From: Hygrocybe punicea
Lineage: Eukaryota; Basidiomycota; Agaricomycetes; Agaricales; Hygrophoraceae
Assembly (NCBI GenBank): GCA_963556145.1
Contig: OY744468.1
Location: forward strand, 3,348,001-3,412,000
DNA: 64,000 bases
Direction: 5' to 3'
Shown in pieces: positions 35,706-49,233 of this stretch (within the stretch, counting starts at the first letter, position 1; each line of letters opens with the position of its first letter). The notes under the pieces are model-generated. The model was not told the DNA's origin. It saw only the letters and a program-made list of their open reading frames with translations, and did no database searches. Made by a program: the position numbers and the translations under genes.

Positions 35706-35906
35706 AACTATGATGCAACGCTATTATCAACGAGTTTTATCAAGACAGCAGCATGTCAACACAGGAATATTTCATTTTATTTTTAAGTTTCCATTGCAGT
35801 AGCGGTGGCGTCTGTTTATTTGTTTGTGTTGTTGCACTATCCTTGCTTTTCCTTCACAACTTCCTGTCACAACTTCTCGTACATCCCTTGCCGATTCCTA
35901 CACAAA
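35706..35906. promoter_or_regulatory. 200-bp spacer between the GTPase and DBP2 genes
   Basis: CT-rich sequence (for example TTGCACTATCCTTGCTTTTC) precedes the DBP2 start, as is common in fungal promoters. Both genes run in the same direction, so this must hold the GTPase terminator and the DBP2 promoter. Confidence 0.5.
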
Positions 35907-38608
<2,702 letters not shown>

Positions 38609-38836
38609 GTTACACCCTGATGTGACAATTCATTTCGTGGTTGGTAAATCCAATAGAAGCTAGACTACAGTTACAGTTCAATGGCTCCTCACTACCAGTT
38701 CTTTGAACTCCCTAATATAATTGGTTCTGGACTAATTTCTACTGCTGAAAGGTGTTGTAATTCCTTCTGTGCATTATCTGAACCTGTCAGGATATATTCA
38801 GAAGTGTCAATAAAATTAGCAAGTGAATATTGACAA
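38609..38836. other. 3' flank of DBP2
   Basis: No gene seen; presumably the 3' untranslated region and terminator of DBP2 before repeat DNA begins at 38837. Confidence 0.4.
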
Positions 38837-38918
38837 AAGTTATGAGTTCTCTTAATTTATTCAAAGGCTCATTCTTTATCAGACCAAGCTCAGTGAAGGT
38901 TCATAATTAATTGATTAC
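38837..38918 (+). repeat. Isolated Helitron 5' end
   Basis: Starts TATGAGTTCTCTTAATTTAT after a T, matches the first 80 bp of the copy at 53306, and retains the imperfect hairpin. It stops at the TA that begins the Tc1/mariner end. Confidence 0.6.
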
Positions 38919-39008
38919 AGCTGTTTGCACCTATCTTGACAGTTCTCGTGGATTTTGAATATATGTGGTAGTTAATGGACTTAGAAAAATTCTTGCCTCT
39001 CAACCACC
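38919..39008 (+). repeat. Tc1/mariner terminal region (TA, then CAGCTGTTTGCACC)
   Basis: Matches the reverse complement of 48619-48718 over about 90 bp, beginning right after TA in both cases. It directly precedes the transposase start at 39009. Confidence 0.6.
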
Positions 39009-41133
39009 ATGTACCACAAAATCAGTCGCGATGTCAAGATCACAGTGGTTCGCCTTTATGAACTTGGTCTACTTGACCTCTCTGACATTCTTTCTTGTTG
39101 TAACTTCTCCACCAGCACATGGTATCGCGTCCATCGACTCTGGAATGAAACCCATGATGTCGTGCGCCAACAACCCAAGTACAACTCTGCTCCCCGCTCT
39201 CTCACAATGATGATGTACAATACCTTCTTCACTTGATGCATGCCAACCCAGACTAGTTTCTGGATGAATTTCTCCACCTTCTGAAGACCAATCATTTCAT
39301 CTCTGTCCACTACATGACTATCCACCGGGAACTCATATGCACCAACATCTCTCACAAGAAACTCCTCCATATTGCCACTGAATGGAATGAAGCTGGCCAT
39401 ACTCAATTCATGCTTTGCATTGCACGTTACACACCAGAGGAACTCGACAAGACCTCAAAGGATGAGTGCACTGTTGGATGGCACTATGGACAATCCAAGA
39501 AGGGTACTCGCTGCCCACAGAAACAGCAGTTTGTTCAAGGACGGCATACGAGCACTGAAGCCTTGCTCACACTTGATGGGATCATCGCCTGCACCACTGT
39601 GGAGGGTTCCATGACAAAGGAGAAGTTCCTGGCCTTTCTCGAGTTCAATGTTGTAAGTATTTCTATTTTTAACAATTACACCCTACTGATCTCATCTACA
39701 GTTTCCAAAATGTACTGCGTATCCGGGTCCCTTGAGCATTCTCGTCATGGACAATGCTAAGATCTACCATGGCCACAAAATACTCGAACTCTGATCAGTT
39801 TGGTAAGTCTGGCAACATATCTCATGTCAATGGCCCCTCATGATGACACACAGGTGTTTGGATTGAGTACCTACCACCGTACTCGCCGGATCTGAATCCA
39901 ATCGAAGAGGCCTTTTCAAAGATCAACCATTTTATTTGACAACACAACATGTACTATGCGGCAATGCAAGGGGATGGGATTTTGTATGATATGATGGAAG
40001 TTACTTGTTTAGTAGGCCAGTGCTGCGCATGGCATGAACGAGTTCTTTTTTCCCTCTCCTCACTTTCATCATAGCAACCTCTCACCATAGCAATATAAAA
40101 AGTAGAAAAAATAAAACTGCATAGCATGTCTCAACCTCCTCTCCCACTGTCATGTCTTCTTTGCTTCATCATGATGCAATATTCTCAGCCCAAAAAGAGA
40201 GCAACACGTCAACTGTCAAATACAACTGCCTTTAATTAAACAGTATGATAATAATTGACTTACATTTGCTCAACCCTACTTCTCCATAATCTTGCTGCAC
40301 AACAGATGATAACATGAAGACAGCTATGCTTGAGTGGGCCAATGTTGCATATGGCATGAACAAAGTTGTATTTCTGTCATTGGATTTTTATTTGTATGAT
40401 TATTACGAATATTGATAAGTGATTTTGCTTGAAATATATAATTAGCATATAATATATACAGTGATATCACATTGAATTATATGTTTTAAGTAAAAATATC
40501 ATTATATCATCTGAGTTGTACTAATTTCTGCTTATATGGCTGATATTTCCATATATAGTAATAATGGTCACATGTGACTGTGACTCCTGTGATCATCTCA
40601 AAATTTAGCATATATGATGTAGAATTACCTTATATGGTTAGACTGGTCACATGTGACTGTCACCATTGCGATCAGTAAAAAATTTGCTATATAATATCAA
40701 AAATTGCCTTATATGGTTAGATTGGTCACATGTCACTGTCACATCTGACCGGAAATGATAATATTAGTCAGCAGTTCAATTTTCTGCTGATTCTGATAAG
40801 AATTGAGACCAGTACAAATATTTTGAATATAATTGGAAGGTAATTTGTCTTTTTTGCAACAACCTATATTTGGATGCTTATATAAGCTTGTCCACACATG
40901 GCCCTAACTGTATCTGATTTTCCAGTATCAGAAGTAGAATCATATCTCTTGCCCAAAAAAATTTTCTCTATAGGCGATCATAGAACATTAATTAATTAAA
41001 TAATTAATTACGAATCCTCACTGGTCCTGGTTTGATAAAGAACGAGTCTTTTAATAAATTAAAAGAACTCGTAACTGATATCATCACTCCTTCTGATGCA
41101 GCCAGCTACTTCGCAAATGCTGGATACATCTAG
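39009..41133 (+). pseudogene. Tc1/mariner DDE transposase, degenerate and split by a short Helitron
   Basis: DDE_3-type transposase, a different subfamily from the one at 22472. Recognisable pieces: DVKITVVRLYELGLLDLSDIL and a helix-turn-helix (near 39030-39160), LKTNHFISVHYMTIHREL (near 39278), YTPEELDKTSKDE (near 39430), GRHTSTEALLTLDGI (near 39542), LVMDNAKI (near 39743), [17 protein letters not shown] (near 39875). The first catalytic Asp region is shortened; the usual GFLDE before TSKDE is missing. Stops and frame changes occur throughout. The C-terminal frame GDGILYDMMEV (to 40002) continues after the inserted Helitron as TDIITPSDAASYFANAGYI and stops at 41131-41133. Removing the insert restores this exactly. 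Not functional. Confidence 0.75.
40003..41073 (-). mobile_element. Non-autonomous Helentron-like Helitron, copy A
   Basis: In element orientation (reverse strand) it starts TACGAGTTCTTTTAATTTAT at 41073 and ends CCCACTAAACAAGT at 40003. ACGAGTTCTTTT lies one base from the 5' end and recurs inverted 35 nt from the 3' end (plus strand 40038-40049), an asymmetric terminal inverted repeat. An imperfect hairpin lies at the 5' tip. It inserted without target duplication into the transposase frame. It includes three degenerate internal repeats around GGTCACATGTGACTGT and a 3' region matching the autonomous Helitron near 20310-20744. Confidence 0.75.
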
Positions 41134-41282
41134 CAAGGACTATTATTTTGGTTGTTGTTGTTTACCAGTGTCCCCATGTATTGTATCTGATTGTCTGAAC
41201 ATTGTTGTTTCACACTGAGAGTGAGAATGCGTGAACCGAATTCAATTCCCCTCACACAACAGACAGAACAATAAAAAGGTAT
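41134..41282. other. Short spacer between convergent pseudogenes
   Basis: No feature recognised; it should contain the 3' end of the Tc1/mariner element. Confidence 0.35.
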
Positions 41283-44187
41283 TTATGCCATGACAACTTT
41301 CTGTGACCATTTTTTGACTGCATCCTGCAGCTCCCCAATCTCACCCAGCAAGAAACCCATCTCCTTCAAGTCAGCAATGATGACAAAACAAAGAGTCTGT
41401 GCATTCTTGTAGCAATTGTCCCTGAGCTTCTGTAAAATGTCATTGTCAAGCTGGTGCTGCTGACAGAAATCTTCAATAGGAAGGTCTGGTCCAGGAACTT
41501 GAGTTGGTGGAAGAAGGGTTGATGGGATAGCAGTGGCAGTGGCAGTGGGTGCCATCTCATGAATTGGAGCTCCAGGATTGAAGAGTTGTGTGACTTCATT
41601 GCCAATGGAGAAGTTGAAGATGGGCGCAGAAGTGGCGGCAGGGGTGGGGACAGCCTTGTTGGCTTTGAGACACTGTTTGAGGACTGGGGAGATTGGCTGT
41701 CCTGAGTCAAAGAGCTTGTGGTTCAGTGGTGTCTCCAGTGTTGCGCATGTCTCACCTTTGATAATTGCACTGGCCCAGCATTCAAGCCACTCAATGCTGA
41801 GGGGGAGATGCACACCATTGGGGTCAATGTAGCAGTGGTTACCAAGGCAGTTGTTTTGCTTCTTCGGGCACTTCCAGTGTTCTTGCAGTGCTTGGAAGCT
41901 TTGAATGCTGTTCTTGTTCACAGGGAGTGTGGCTGGGTCCTTGGATCCCTGTTATAATGGGTTAGTGATGTGGTGAAGCCAGTGTATTAATACACACCTT
42001 TTTGCCCTGTTTTTTTGTCAGATCTTCATTATCCTTGTCTTTAGCCATAGCATCTGCATTCTCTGTGATCATGACGCTAATTGCTTGTTCCTTGCCTGGT
42101 GTGCACTTTGAGTAGTAACAGAGCAGGAGTTTGTAGTCATCATCTGATTGAAGGGGAGCGCCAGGCTTGGTGAAAATGTGGGGGATGAAGAACATAATTT
42201 GTAATTGATAACTTTTGGATTGAGGGCCTGTGAGATCTTGACAAGCAACTGTGCCTTGACGGTCTCCCAAGGTTCATCTGTGGTGAGTTGGAGTGTGAGC
42301 GTCTTTGGACTGCATTTTGTAATGGCTTTCTTGATTTCATCTGCAGAAAGAATGGCGAGAATGTATGTGATTGACTTATCGACACCTGCAGTTGTGGCAG
42401 CAGCAGTTGTCTTCTTGTGCTTCTTTGGGGTGACAACTGGCATCTCGATGTTGTTCTCTAGCAGGCTTTGTTCAGATTCACTCAGAGAGGATGAGGATTC
42501 AGAGTAATTGAGGACATTCCGGAACCCGAAAGTCCGCCAGTCCGCCAGTCTGCCATGAGTCCGCCGAATTATAGTTAGTTTGACTACACACTAAATAACT
42601 ATGCTACCCATCGTTGAACTCATTACTCGCCATGCCAATGTGCTCAACAATGACCCACTTCATCAAATAATTCAATTTACAAGTGTGGCTGCACGGCTCA
42701 GGGACGACATATTACTTGCTCAAGCTGCAGACCACCCACTTGACAAACCACGACTTATTCTTCCACCATCGATAACCACCCTCCTTGGTCGTATTTGTGA
42801 TCTCCCCCATCCCCTTGTTGTCAACTTTTGGAATGCACTCAAAGACACCATTTGGCAAGATCCAGGGTCTCAGGCTGCGATGGAGGATGTATTTCAGCTT
42901 CATGGACTGGATCTTGGCTTGCGTATGTATCCCGTTGCATTTACCTTTTGATAAAACACTACAGCTGACAAAACTGTAATGCTAGCGTCTCTGTGCACAT
43001 TGTACCCACCACAGCACCAGTGCATGAACACTGATTGCAACCAATTGAGGTGGGGCCTGAGCCTGAAGAAAACGGAACCTCATCAGGCAGTGCTATATAC
43101 ACTAGGGAATGGTGCTCTGGCCGTGTGGAATATCCCTTTGTATTGTGAAGGTGCAATATACCAGCATATGCTAACTGATGAATGTCACATACCATTTATA
43201 TAGACTGTCGTACCAGCTATCACCATGAATATCAGGTCAAAAATGGCATGCGTACATACTACAATGATATCCCAGATGTCATACAGGTTGGAACCCATCA
43301 ATTTGTTGAACGCAAAGTCATCAACCTCTGGTGAACGGATATGAATCTTGCATGGAAGTCGGCAACCAATTGTGCTCGTTCCTATCAGTATGTGTTGGCC
43401 AAGGATCACAAGAGGCCTCAAGAATGGAATTTCGGCTTCACACTGAAGCCAGGACATGTGTATGACGCATTCATCATACTCTCCCTGCTTGAGGACCATC
43501 AAGCTCGCCAATCGACATTAGTTGTTCCTCACACTGGTGATCAGCATAAGCGATTCACTGCTGCAATGCAGGCACGAAATGCCCGCATCTGCCTCTACAG
43601 CCAGCCTGAAATCCGCCACTATTGTGACAAGTGCATACGTGTGTTCAAGGGCATCAATGGGAAAGGTCATCTTTTTGTTTTTTCTTTGCATGGTGACTCA
43701 TTTTCCCGCAGCTGATCAAATTGTCGCCGCAGTTGTTGTTGATGGTGTTAAAGTTGGCCGTCCATGCTGCGGTAGCCACAACTGTCATGTACCACTTCCA
43801 AACAATCGCAGTCGCTTCTGCACACTCCACAGCAACCTTGACCTGGTATGTGCTATTGTGGGCTGTGGCTCCCCAGCTGCCATAGGAAAGAAGACCTGCA
43901 CAGATGCAGGTCACCAAGAGATCAAATGTATTCACACAGAACGTGGACAGGCCTTCTTTCAACTTAAAGAGCGGCTCCACCGGGCCCAGGTATCCTGAAA
44001 CAAACGAGTCTCATGGGGTTGACTTGGCGCAGGTCTTTGATGATGACTGCGATCAATTTTTCAATGTATACGACAATAATCATATCTCTCCTACTACTGA
44101 CGCACCCACGTTGGCCAATGCGAAGAAGGTTTGCGCTCAATTTGGAAGAAGGCAGACTCACAACGAGCAGCTGATAGTAGCTCCATG

Positions 44188-45691
44188 TAGTGTTGCCGCG
44201 GCTCGGCTAGCCGGTCAGCCAGGTACGCAAGCCGCAGCTACGGCTACATTAGCCAGCCATTTTTGTCGTAGCTGTAGCCGTAGCTGCGGCTACAGCTACA
44301 GCTGCGGCTCAAGCCGCTAGCCGCTAGCCGCAGCTCAAGCCGCTAGCCGCAGCTCAAGCCGCTAGCCGCAGCTCAAGCCGCTAGCCGCAGCTCAAGCCGC
44401 TAGCCGCAGCTCAAGCCGCTAGCCGCAGCTCAAGCCGCTAGCCGCAGCTCAAGCCGCTAGCCGCAGCTCAAGCCGCTAGACGCTGCTCAAGCCAACTAGC
44501 CGCAGCTCAAGCCGACTAGCCGCAGCTCAAGCCAGCTAGTCGGTGTCGTCAATCACCGGGGGGGGGGACGGTCACCACGCCATCAACCTCGCAAAGGCCA
44601 TGTCCATGTCAATTGACATGACATTGCCATTTGTGAGGTGAATGGCATCGCAGACGAAGTGGGGGGACATCTGACGTAATTCGCGGGCTGCTGGAGCCAT
44701 GTCATCCAGGTATTCCTTGCCGGATACCTCGCGAATGTCGTCCGCCCGTTAGTTGATGCGGTTCGTGTGCATTCGCGAGGTGTGATGGCTTGGGGGGGTA
44801 GGGGGCTGGCAGCAGGGAAAGGGGAGAGACTCTCTGGCCCCCGCTGTTCTTGCTGGAGGCACGTCGACCAGAGATTTCTTGCCGGATACCTCGTGAATGT
44901 CGTCCGCATGTCAATTGACGCGGTCCGTGCACGTTCGCGAGGTGTGATGGCTTGGGGGGGCTTGCAACAGGGAGAGGGGAGAGACTCCCTGCCCCCGCTG
45001 TTCTCGCCCCATCCATCATCCTCATTGCCCTCGTTGTCGCCCGCCATCAGCCACTGGGTTGGCGTTGACGTGGTTGTGGTCATGGTTAGCGGATGTCGAT
45101 GGGAATATATGTTTGGCACGTACCTGGGCCGTTAGGTGGGCGCACCACCCTCCCGGCCTAGCTCTCCGCCGTCGTTGCCTGGTTGTTGGGTTGTTGCCAT
45201 GTGGGTGGTGGCGACGTGGGTGTTGGTTGTGGTCACGGTCGTGTCATGGCACCTTTCGTTGGTCCGATTTCCATGGTTCTTGCGGGATATGCGAGAGGTG
45301 GTGGGAGATGGGGAGATGGTGGGAGATGGTGGGAGATGGTGGTGGTGAGTTGTGTTGTTCGTCCTCGTCGTCGCCGGTGCTGTAAGAAAGTGAGCTGTCA
45401 GCATATTTTAAAGCCAGTCGATCTCAGCTGGTGCAGATTTCAAACTCAGTTTTAAAATTATTTTGCACGCAATGTAGATATATCATTTAATTTGAGAGCA
45501 AATACATGTACTGGACTTGCGGTAGATACACTGGCCAGCCGGCTGAATAGTCACGGCTAACAGCTACAGGAAATACTGTAGCTGCAGCCGTAGCCGGTTT
45601 GTAGCCTAGCCGAGCCGGTCACAAGCCGAGCCGATTTAGCAGCTTGGCTACGGCTAGTAGCTGGCTTCTAGCCGTAGCCGCGGCAACACTA
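44188..45691. mobile_element. Non-autonomous hAT-type element (AGCCG subterminal motif) in the CxC gene
   Basis: Both ends start TAGTGTTGCCGCGGCT. The perfect 8-bp duplication GCTCCATG lies at 44180-44187 and 45692-45699. Removing the element gives EQLIVAPCGIILARETF without a break. AGCCG/CGGCT and TAGCTAC-like motifs crowd both ends; the left one grew into a 19-bp minisatellite. The interior shares TACCTGGGCCG and GTGGGCGCACCACCCTCCCG (45120-45155) with the hAT element at 12284-13141 (near 12735), showing a common origin of the cores despite different ends. Confidence 0.85.
44308..44540 (+). repeat. 19-bp minisatellite in the hAT element
   Basis: Unit AGCCGCAGCTCAAGCCGCT, tandemly repeated about eleven times. 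The first eight or so units are near perfect and the last ones degenerate from about 44479. Confidence 0.85.
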
Positions 45692-46291
45692 GCTCCATGT
45701 GGAATAATTCTTGCTCGAGAAACGTTTTATGGTGCAGAGGCAGTTGCCACCGTAGCAGTACATGCCATTCACAAAGGGATTTTTTGTGCTACTCACGCAT
45801 TTTCAGGAAATGATCAAACGTACCTTCCAGATCCACGGACACATGCCCACACATATCTTTTTTGACAACAACTGTTCAATGAAGAAAGTTGTGAAAGATG
45901 ATCCTGCATTCGCCAATGTGGCACTTCCTGTTGATGTTTTCCATTTCAAATGCAAACACTCTGAACGCGATACATTCTGCCAACAGAATTGTAACCCAGC
46001 ACTGTTTCCAGAGCTTATTGGCATAGATGGAAAAGGGTGGTACTTCAATTCATCTGTCGCTGAGCAGACCAATACCTGGTTTGGAGGTTTTCTTGCAATT
46101 TGCCGTGAAATGCTGCCAGATAAGTATGACTTCTTTCTTGATGAGATGATCTTACAGCGAAACCACATCACGAAAGAAAAGTTAGCTGGAGAGGGAAGAG
46201 GTCCTAGTAATTGGCTATAGCAAATACGAGACTACATACAAAACGAGGAAAGGATAATGGTGATAGAATAGAGGATGGTGATACCGGCTAA

Positions 46292-48221
46292 CTAATTTGA
46301 GCTCTCTTTGCTCATTGAATGTGCAACTCTCGTCTGTGTTGAACTGCTCCCAGCTCGTCTGGAAGGGATTCTAGATAAGAATGTTGACCAGAGTCCTCCA
46401 GCAGAATGGCCTGCTTTGAGTATGCTGTCCTTGATGAACTGCGGTGCTTGCTGCCAACGCTTCTTGTTCTCATAGTAGGTGGAGTGCCGGAAGGGGGTGT
46501 TGAAGTGCATGATGAATACCTGAGCAACCTGACAGCCCTCAAATTCGTCACAGGCACGGAAAAATTCTACAATGTCCTTGACATAAAAATCTTGCGGTCA
46601 CTCCATCTTGCGAGAATTCGTCCCACTGGAGCTACTGCTGGAGCTCTGGTCTGACTCTGTGATAATGAGTGAATGCCGGTTGACCTGGAGGGGAGTGGGC
46701 GAAGCCGGTTCTGCCTTGATTGCAGGCAGTAGTAGTGTTCGGGATGGCTGTGGTGTCCCATCAGAGTCATCTGAGGAGATGTCAATGGTCTCGCCGACTA
46801 CTTGAGATGTACGCAACCATTTGATCATGTTTATGGGATCAGATTCTCCTGACGAGACCATTGCAACATTGGCGTGAGCCACAACACGGCCATGCTGAAC
46901 ACACTTTCGTTTCACTTTGGTTTTCGCACTGCTGGTAGTGGGTCCAGATTGGCATGAACATTTGATGTCAGACAAGTTTTCCAACGCAGATGTCACCTCA
47001 ACATACACAGGTCTGGCTTTTACCCTCTTGTTGAGTGTCTCTTGTCGGACACAACTTTGTTCGTGAGGTAGATTACGGCGGAAGTGGAGAGTGTTGTTCT
47101 GTGAACTGTGTTGGATATGTCGATCAAAATCGAGGGCTTCTATGACACCAATGGCTTTGAGAAATATATGATTTTGGTTGTTGACAGGGATGACATGACC
47201 CTCACGTATCCTCGTCCATGTTCCCAGGGTGGAATGGTGAAGCTGCACGGTGGCCACCTGATCCCTGAAGCCAAGGTCGTCCAAGATGGCATGTGCCAGC
47301 TGACTATGAAGTGAGGCCATGTAAAGCCATCTTGATATTCAACAATCATTGGCTCAGCGTTATTATGAGGCCAAGCATAAATGACGACAGTGTGTTTCGA
47401 CTTGTTAATGTTCTCAAGTCGGGTGGCATCTGTCTTGCGCTGACGTTCATGAAGCTCCTGCTCCTTCTCCCACTGCTCTGTGAAAATCGGCGGCATGTGG
47501 GAAACATAATGAGAGTTGGCGCGAGCATCAATATTGAGCGACGTAGAGGGGACAAGGAGTCCGAGCCCTATAGCGGGGTCAATGGGCTGAACTGCCATTA
47601 AAAGTTGTGGATCAATAGGTATGTTTCCTTCAGATAAGGGTGCGGATGGTTCTGCTGCTGATAGCTGTGGATCAAGTGGTACTTCGGATGATATGGGATG
47701 CGAAGTGGGTGGTGGCAGTGGAATAAAACTTGTCGGTGGCAAGACCTGGCTTGCAGAAGTCTTATGTGCCTTGCTCCCGCATCCTCCAGCTGCAAGGCAA
47801 TGCATTTTGCAAAAGCGGCGCCCACAATCTACCCGAATGTGAGTTGATCGGCAGGAACCAACAGGGCAGCGTGTCTGTGTTAATCCAGGGTATGTTCGTG
47901 GAGTAATAATGATAGAAGTGGGGACCGTTGGGGCCTCAACCATCCCTGGGCCCAGTGGGGTTGCCCCAAGCTGACTAAGAGTTGGTGAAAGCGAGGGACT
48001 CAAAGACCCACTCTTCCACCTGAAGTAGCGACAAGGTTCATGCGTATCTGGGTTGGTAGCCCCACACTATGATACAATGAGCAGTTACAAAGCGCATATA
48101 ACATGCCGTTACTTACCTGAACATACATTCTACCCTGATTTCCGTGAGCATTGGATTTACAACATTGATACGGCAGAAAACGGTGGCAAGACTGGCAATT
48201 TTGACCTTCTACGTTGGACAT
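46292..48221 (-). pseudogene. KDZ-unit companion gene (Cys-rich N-terminus, WP-x-FYV C-terminus)
   Basis: Common mushroom family of unknown function, often beside KDZ-related genes. From the reverse-strand ATG at 48219-48221: MSNVEGQNCQSCHRFLPYQC, then an intron (48067-48116), then NPDTHEPCRYFRW. A second Cys/His cluster follows (RCPVGSC ... CGRRFCKMHCLAAGGC), then a Pro/Ser-rich linker, EQWEKEQELHERQR, VVIYAWPHNNAEP and GFTWPHF. A one-base frameshift near 47300 leads to AHAILDDLGF, GHVIPVNNQNHIFLK and a Ser-rich acidic linker. A stop in place of Trp occurs before PQDFYVKDIVEFF (near 46595), followed by FNTPFRHSTYYENKKRWQQA. The regular Cys spacing suggests zinc binding. It lies tail to tail with the CxC5/CxC6 gene, 71 bp apart. 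Confidence 0.6.
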
Positions 48222-48618
48222 GATATAGGCTAGAAGCAGGAAGTGTTCGGCTTGATAAGGGAGTGTCGGGACTAGATACATTGTGAGGGTTTTCAGTAAT
48301 AACACCTATGCGTCACAGTTAGCATGTTGGAGACGAAAAACAATGGGAAATGACATACAAGTGGGTTGGCATTGCAAGACATACCAGTATTCTGGCCGGC
48401 AAGCAGGTATTTTGAGGGATCACGTGTGCATTTGTCGCGGGGTGGGTGTTTGGCGTATTTGATTTATTTGTACATGTGTTCTGGCAGACTGCCGCAACCG
48501 GCGGACTGGCAGACTTTCAGGGTCCGTAACTTCCTGGAGTAATCAGGAGGGTCGGAGTCAAGGATAACAGATGGAGAGATGTGAGCCCTTTTCCTATGAT
48601 TACGGCAAGACCTAGCCA

Positions 48619-48718
48619 TGAGATGGTGGTTGAGAGGCAAGAATTTTTCTAAGTCCGTTAACTACCATATATATATTCAAAATCTGTGAGAACTGTCAAG
48701 ATAGGTGCAAACGGCTGT
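48619..48718 (-). repeat. Second copy of the Tc1/mariner-like terminal region
   Basis: Reverse complement of 38919-39008 with few changes, starting after TA with CAGCCGTTTGCACC. Here it precedes the start codon of the unrelated gene read to the left. Confidence 0.6.
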
Positions 48719-48745
48719 AATGAAGTTGATCAGACATGGAGATTT

Positions 48746-48830
48746 TTACAAGTTCTTTGAATTTATTAAAAGACTCATTATTTATCAGAGCCGGTTCAGT
48801 GCAGGTTAGTAATTAATTAATTAATGTATC
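48746..48830 (+). repeat. Isolated Helitron 5' end
   Basis: TACAAGTTCTTTGAATTTAT, then the sequence GGTTCAGTGCAGGTTAG and an AATTAATTAATT tract, matching 53306-53390. Confidence 0.55.
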
Positions 48831-49233
48831 ACTGTTATGTGAATCTTTGTTTCACCAAGAATTACCGGAGTTGACTTTGTTCAGGTACCTTCTTGTTGTT
48901 CGTGGGTTTCTAATATCTAAATAACCTATCAGGAAGGGGTTTGTAGGTATATGTACTGTATGAGTCAATAGAATGTAATAGTGAGGTCTCTTCAATTAAG
49001 AAGTGAGACTTTGAGTGGGTGTGGATGATGGTTGATAAGCGTGATGTACTGAAATAATATATAATCACTACTGGAATATAAAACGTGGATTAATGAATAC
49101 TGATAGCAATATTCACCAATTTAATATGAATTGTTTTGGTTGCAGGGCCTATTCAATCAAGAGTATCTCTGGGTATTATAATATCTGACTTAAATCCAAA
49201 GCTTCAAACGCACATTGGCTACTAGTTCAGGGA
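48831..49233. other. Non-coding AT-rich stretch
   Basis: No gene or terminal repeat recognised. Confidence 0.35.

Larger units (their letters stand above)
42601..46220 (+). pseudogene. CxC5/CxC6 cysteine-cluster protein associated with KDZ transposases, split by a hAT element
   Basis: Introns at 42923-42985, 43151-43203 (branch TGCTAAC), 43666-43711 and 45758-45806 give a protein of the usual arrangement. An N-terminal helical region comes first, then the CxC5 cluster (CMNTDC ... LYCEDCRTSYHH), a block HQFVERKVINLW ... SATNCARSYQYVLA, PEIRHYCDKC, and the CxC6 cluster (GRPCCGSHNC ... NRSRFCTLH ... CAIVGC ... HTERGQAFFQLKERL). The last exons hold GRRQTHNEQLIVAPCG, IFFDNNCS, VDVFHFKCKHSERDTFC and FNSSVAEQTNTWFGG; the Asp in FFDNN and the Glu in AEQTN are candidate catalytic residues of a KDZ-like core, which is inference. 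Damage: TGA 43332-43334, a one-base frameshift near 43980, and the hAT element 44188-45691 within VAPCG. Likely the transposase or a transposase partner of the surrounding 6-kb unit. Confidence 0.75.
42520..48526. mobile_element. KDZ-associated transposon-like unit with convergent CxC5/CxC6 and WP-FYV genes
   Basis: Inverted ends: ACCCGAAAGTCCGCCAGTCC from about 42524 and, reverse complemented, ACCCTGAAAGTCTGCCAGTC from about 48522. The outermost CGG/CCG is present at both junctions and may be a 3-bp target duplication; no longer duplication is visible. Inside are a plus-strand CxC5/CxC6 gene (42601-46220) and a minus-strand gene (46292-48221) meeting tail to tail, nearly filling the unit. 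The unit interrupts the reverse-strand gene between YSRKL and RNVLNYSES, leaving its frame in phase. Confidence 0.6.
41283..48619 (-). pseudogene. Agaricomycete repeat-associated gene, split by a 6-kb transposon
   Basis: A family of unknown function that I recall from ectomycorrhizal mushroom genomes. The reverse-strand start ATG (48617-48619) gives MARSCRNHRKRAH and reaches DPPDYSRKL at 48527. The frame resumes at 42521 as RNVLNYSESSSSLSESEQS and continues in the 42443-42210 segment (SITYILAILSADEIKKAI, LTTDEPWETVKAQLL). A one-base frameshift near 42200 leads into MFFIPHIFTKPGAPL. An intron at 41949-41997 (branch CACTAAC) joins KKQGKK to GSKDPATLPV. The last exon holds CPKKQNNCLGNHCYIDPNGVH, PLSIEWLECWASAIIKG, and a Thr/Pro/Ala-rich linker before a helical end (FCQQHQLDNDILQKL). 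The start codon lies just after the same Tc1-like terminal sequence found before the transposase at 39009, so it may be a transposon passenger. Confidence 0.55.

Noticed and set aside
43331..43388. An intron explaining the TGA at 43332 in the CxC gene
   Set aside because: The sequence after the TGA (SATNCARSYQ) is conserved coding sequence of the family, so splicing it out would delete a real block.
44308..44540. CRISPR-like regularly spaced repeats
   Set aside because: The units are contiguous 19-mers with no unique spacers, and the DNA is eukaryotic; this is a minisatellite.
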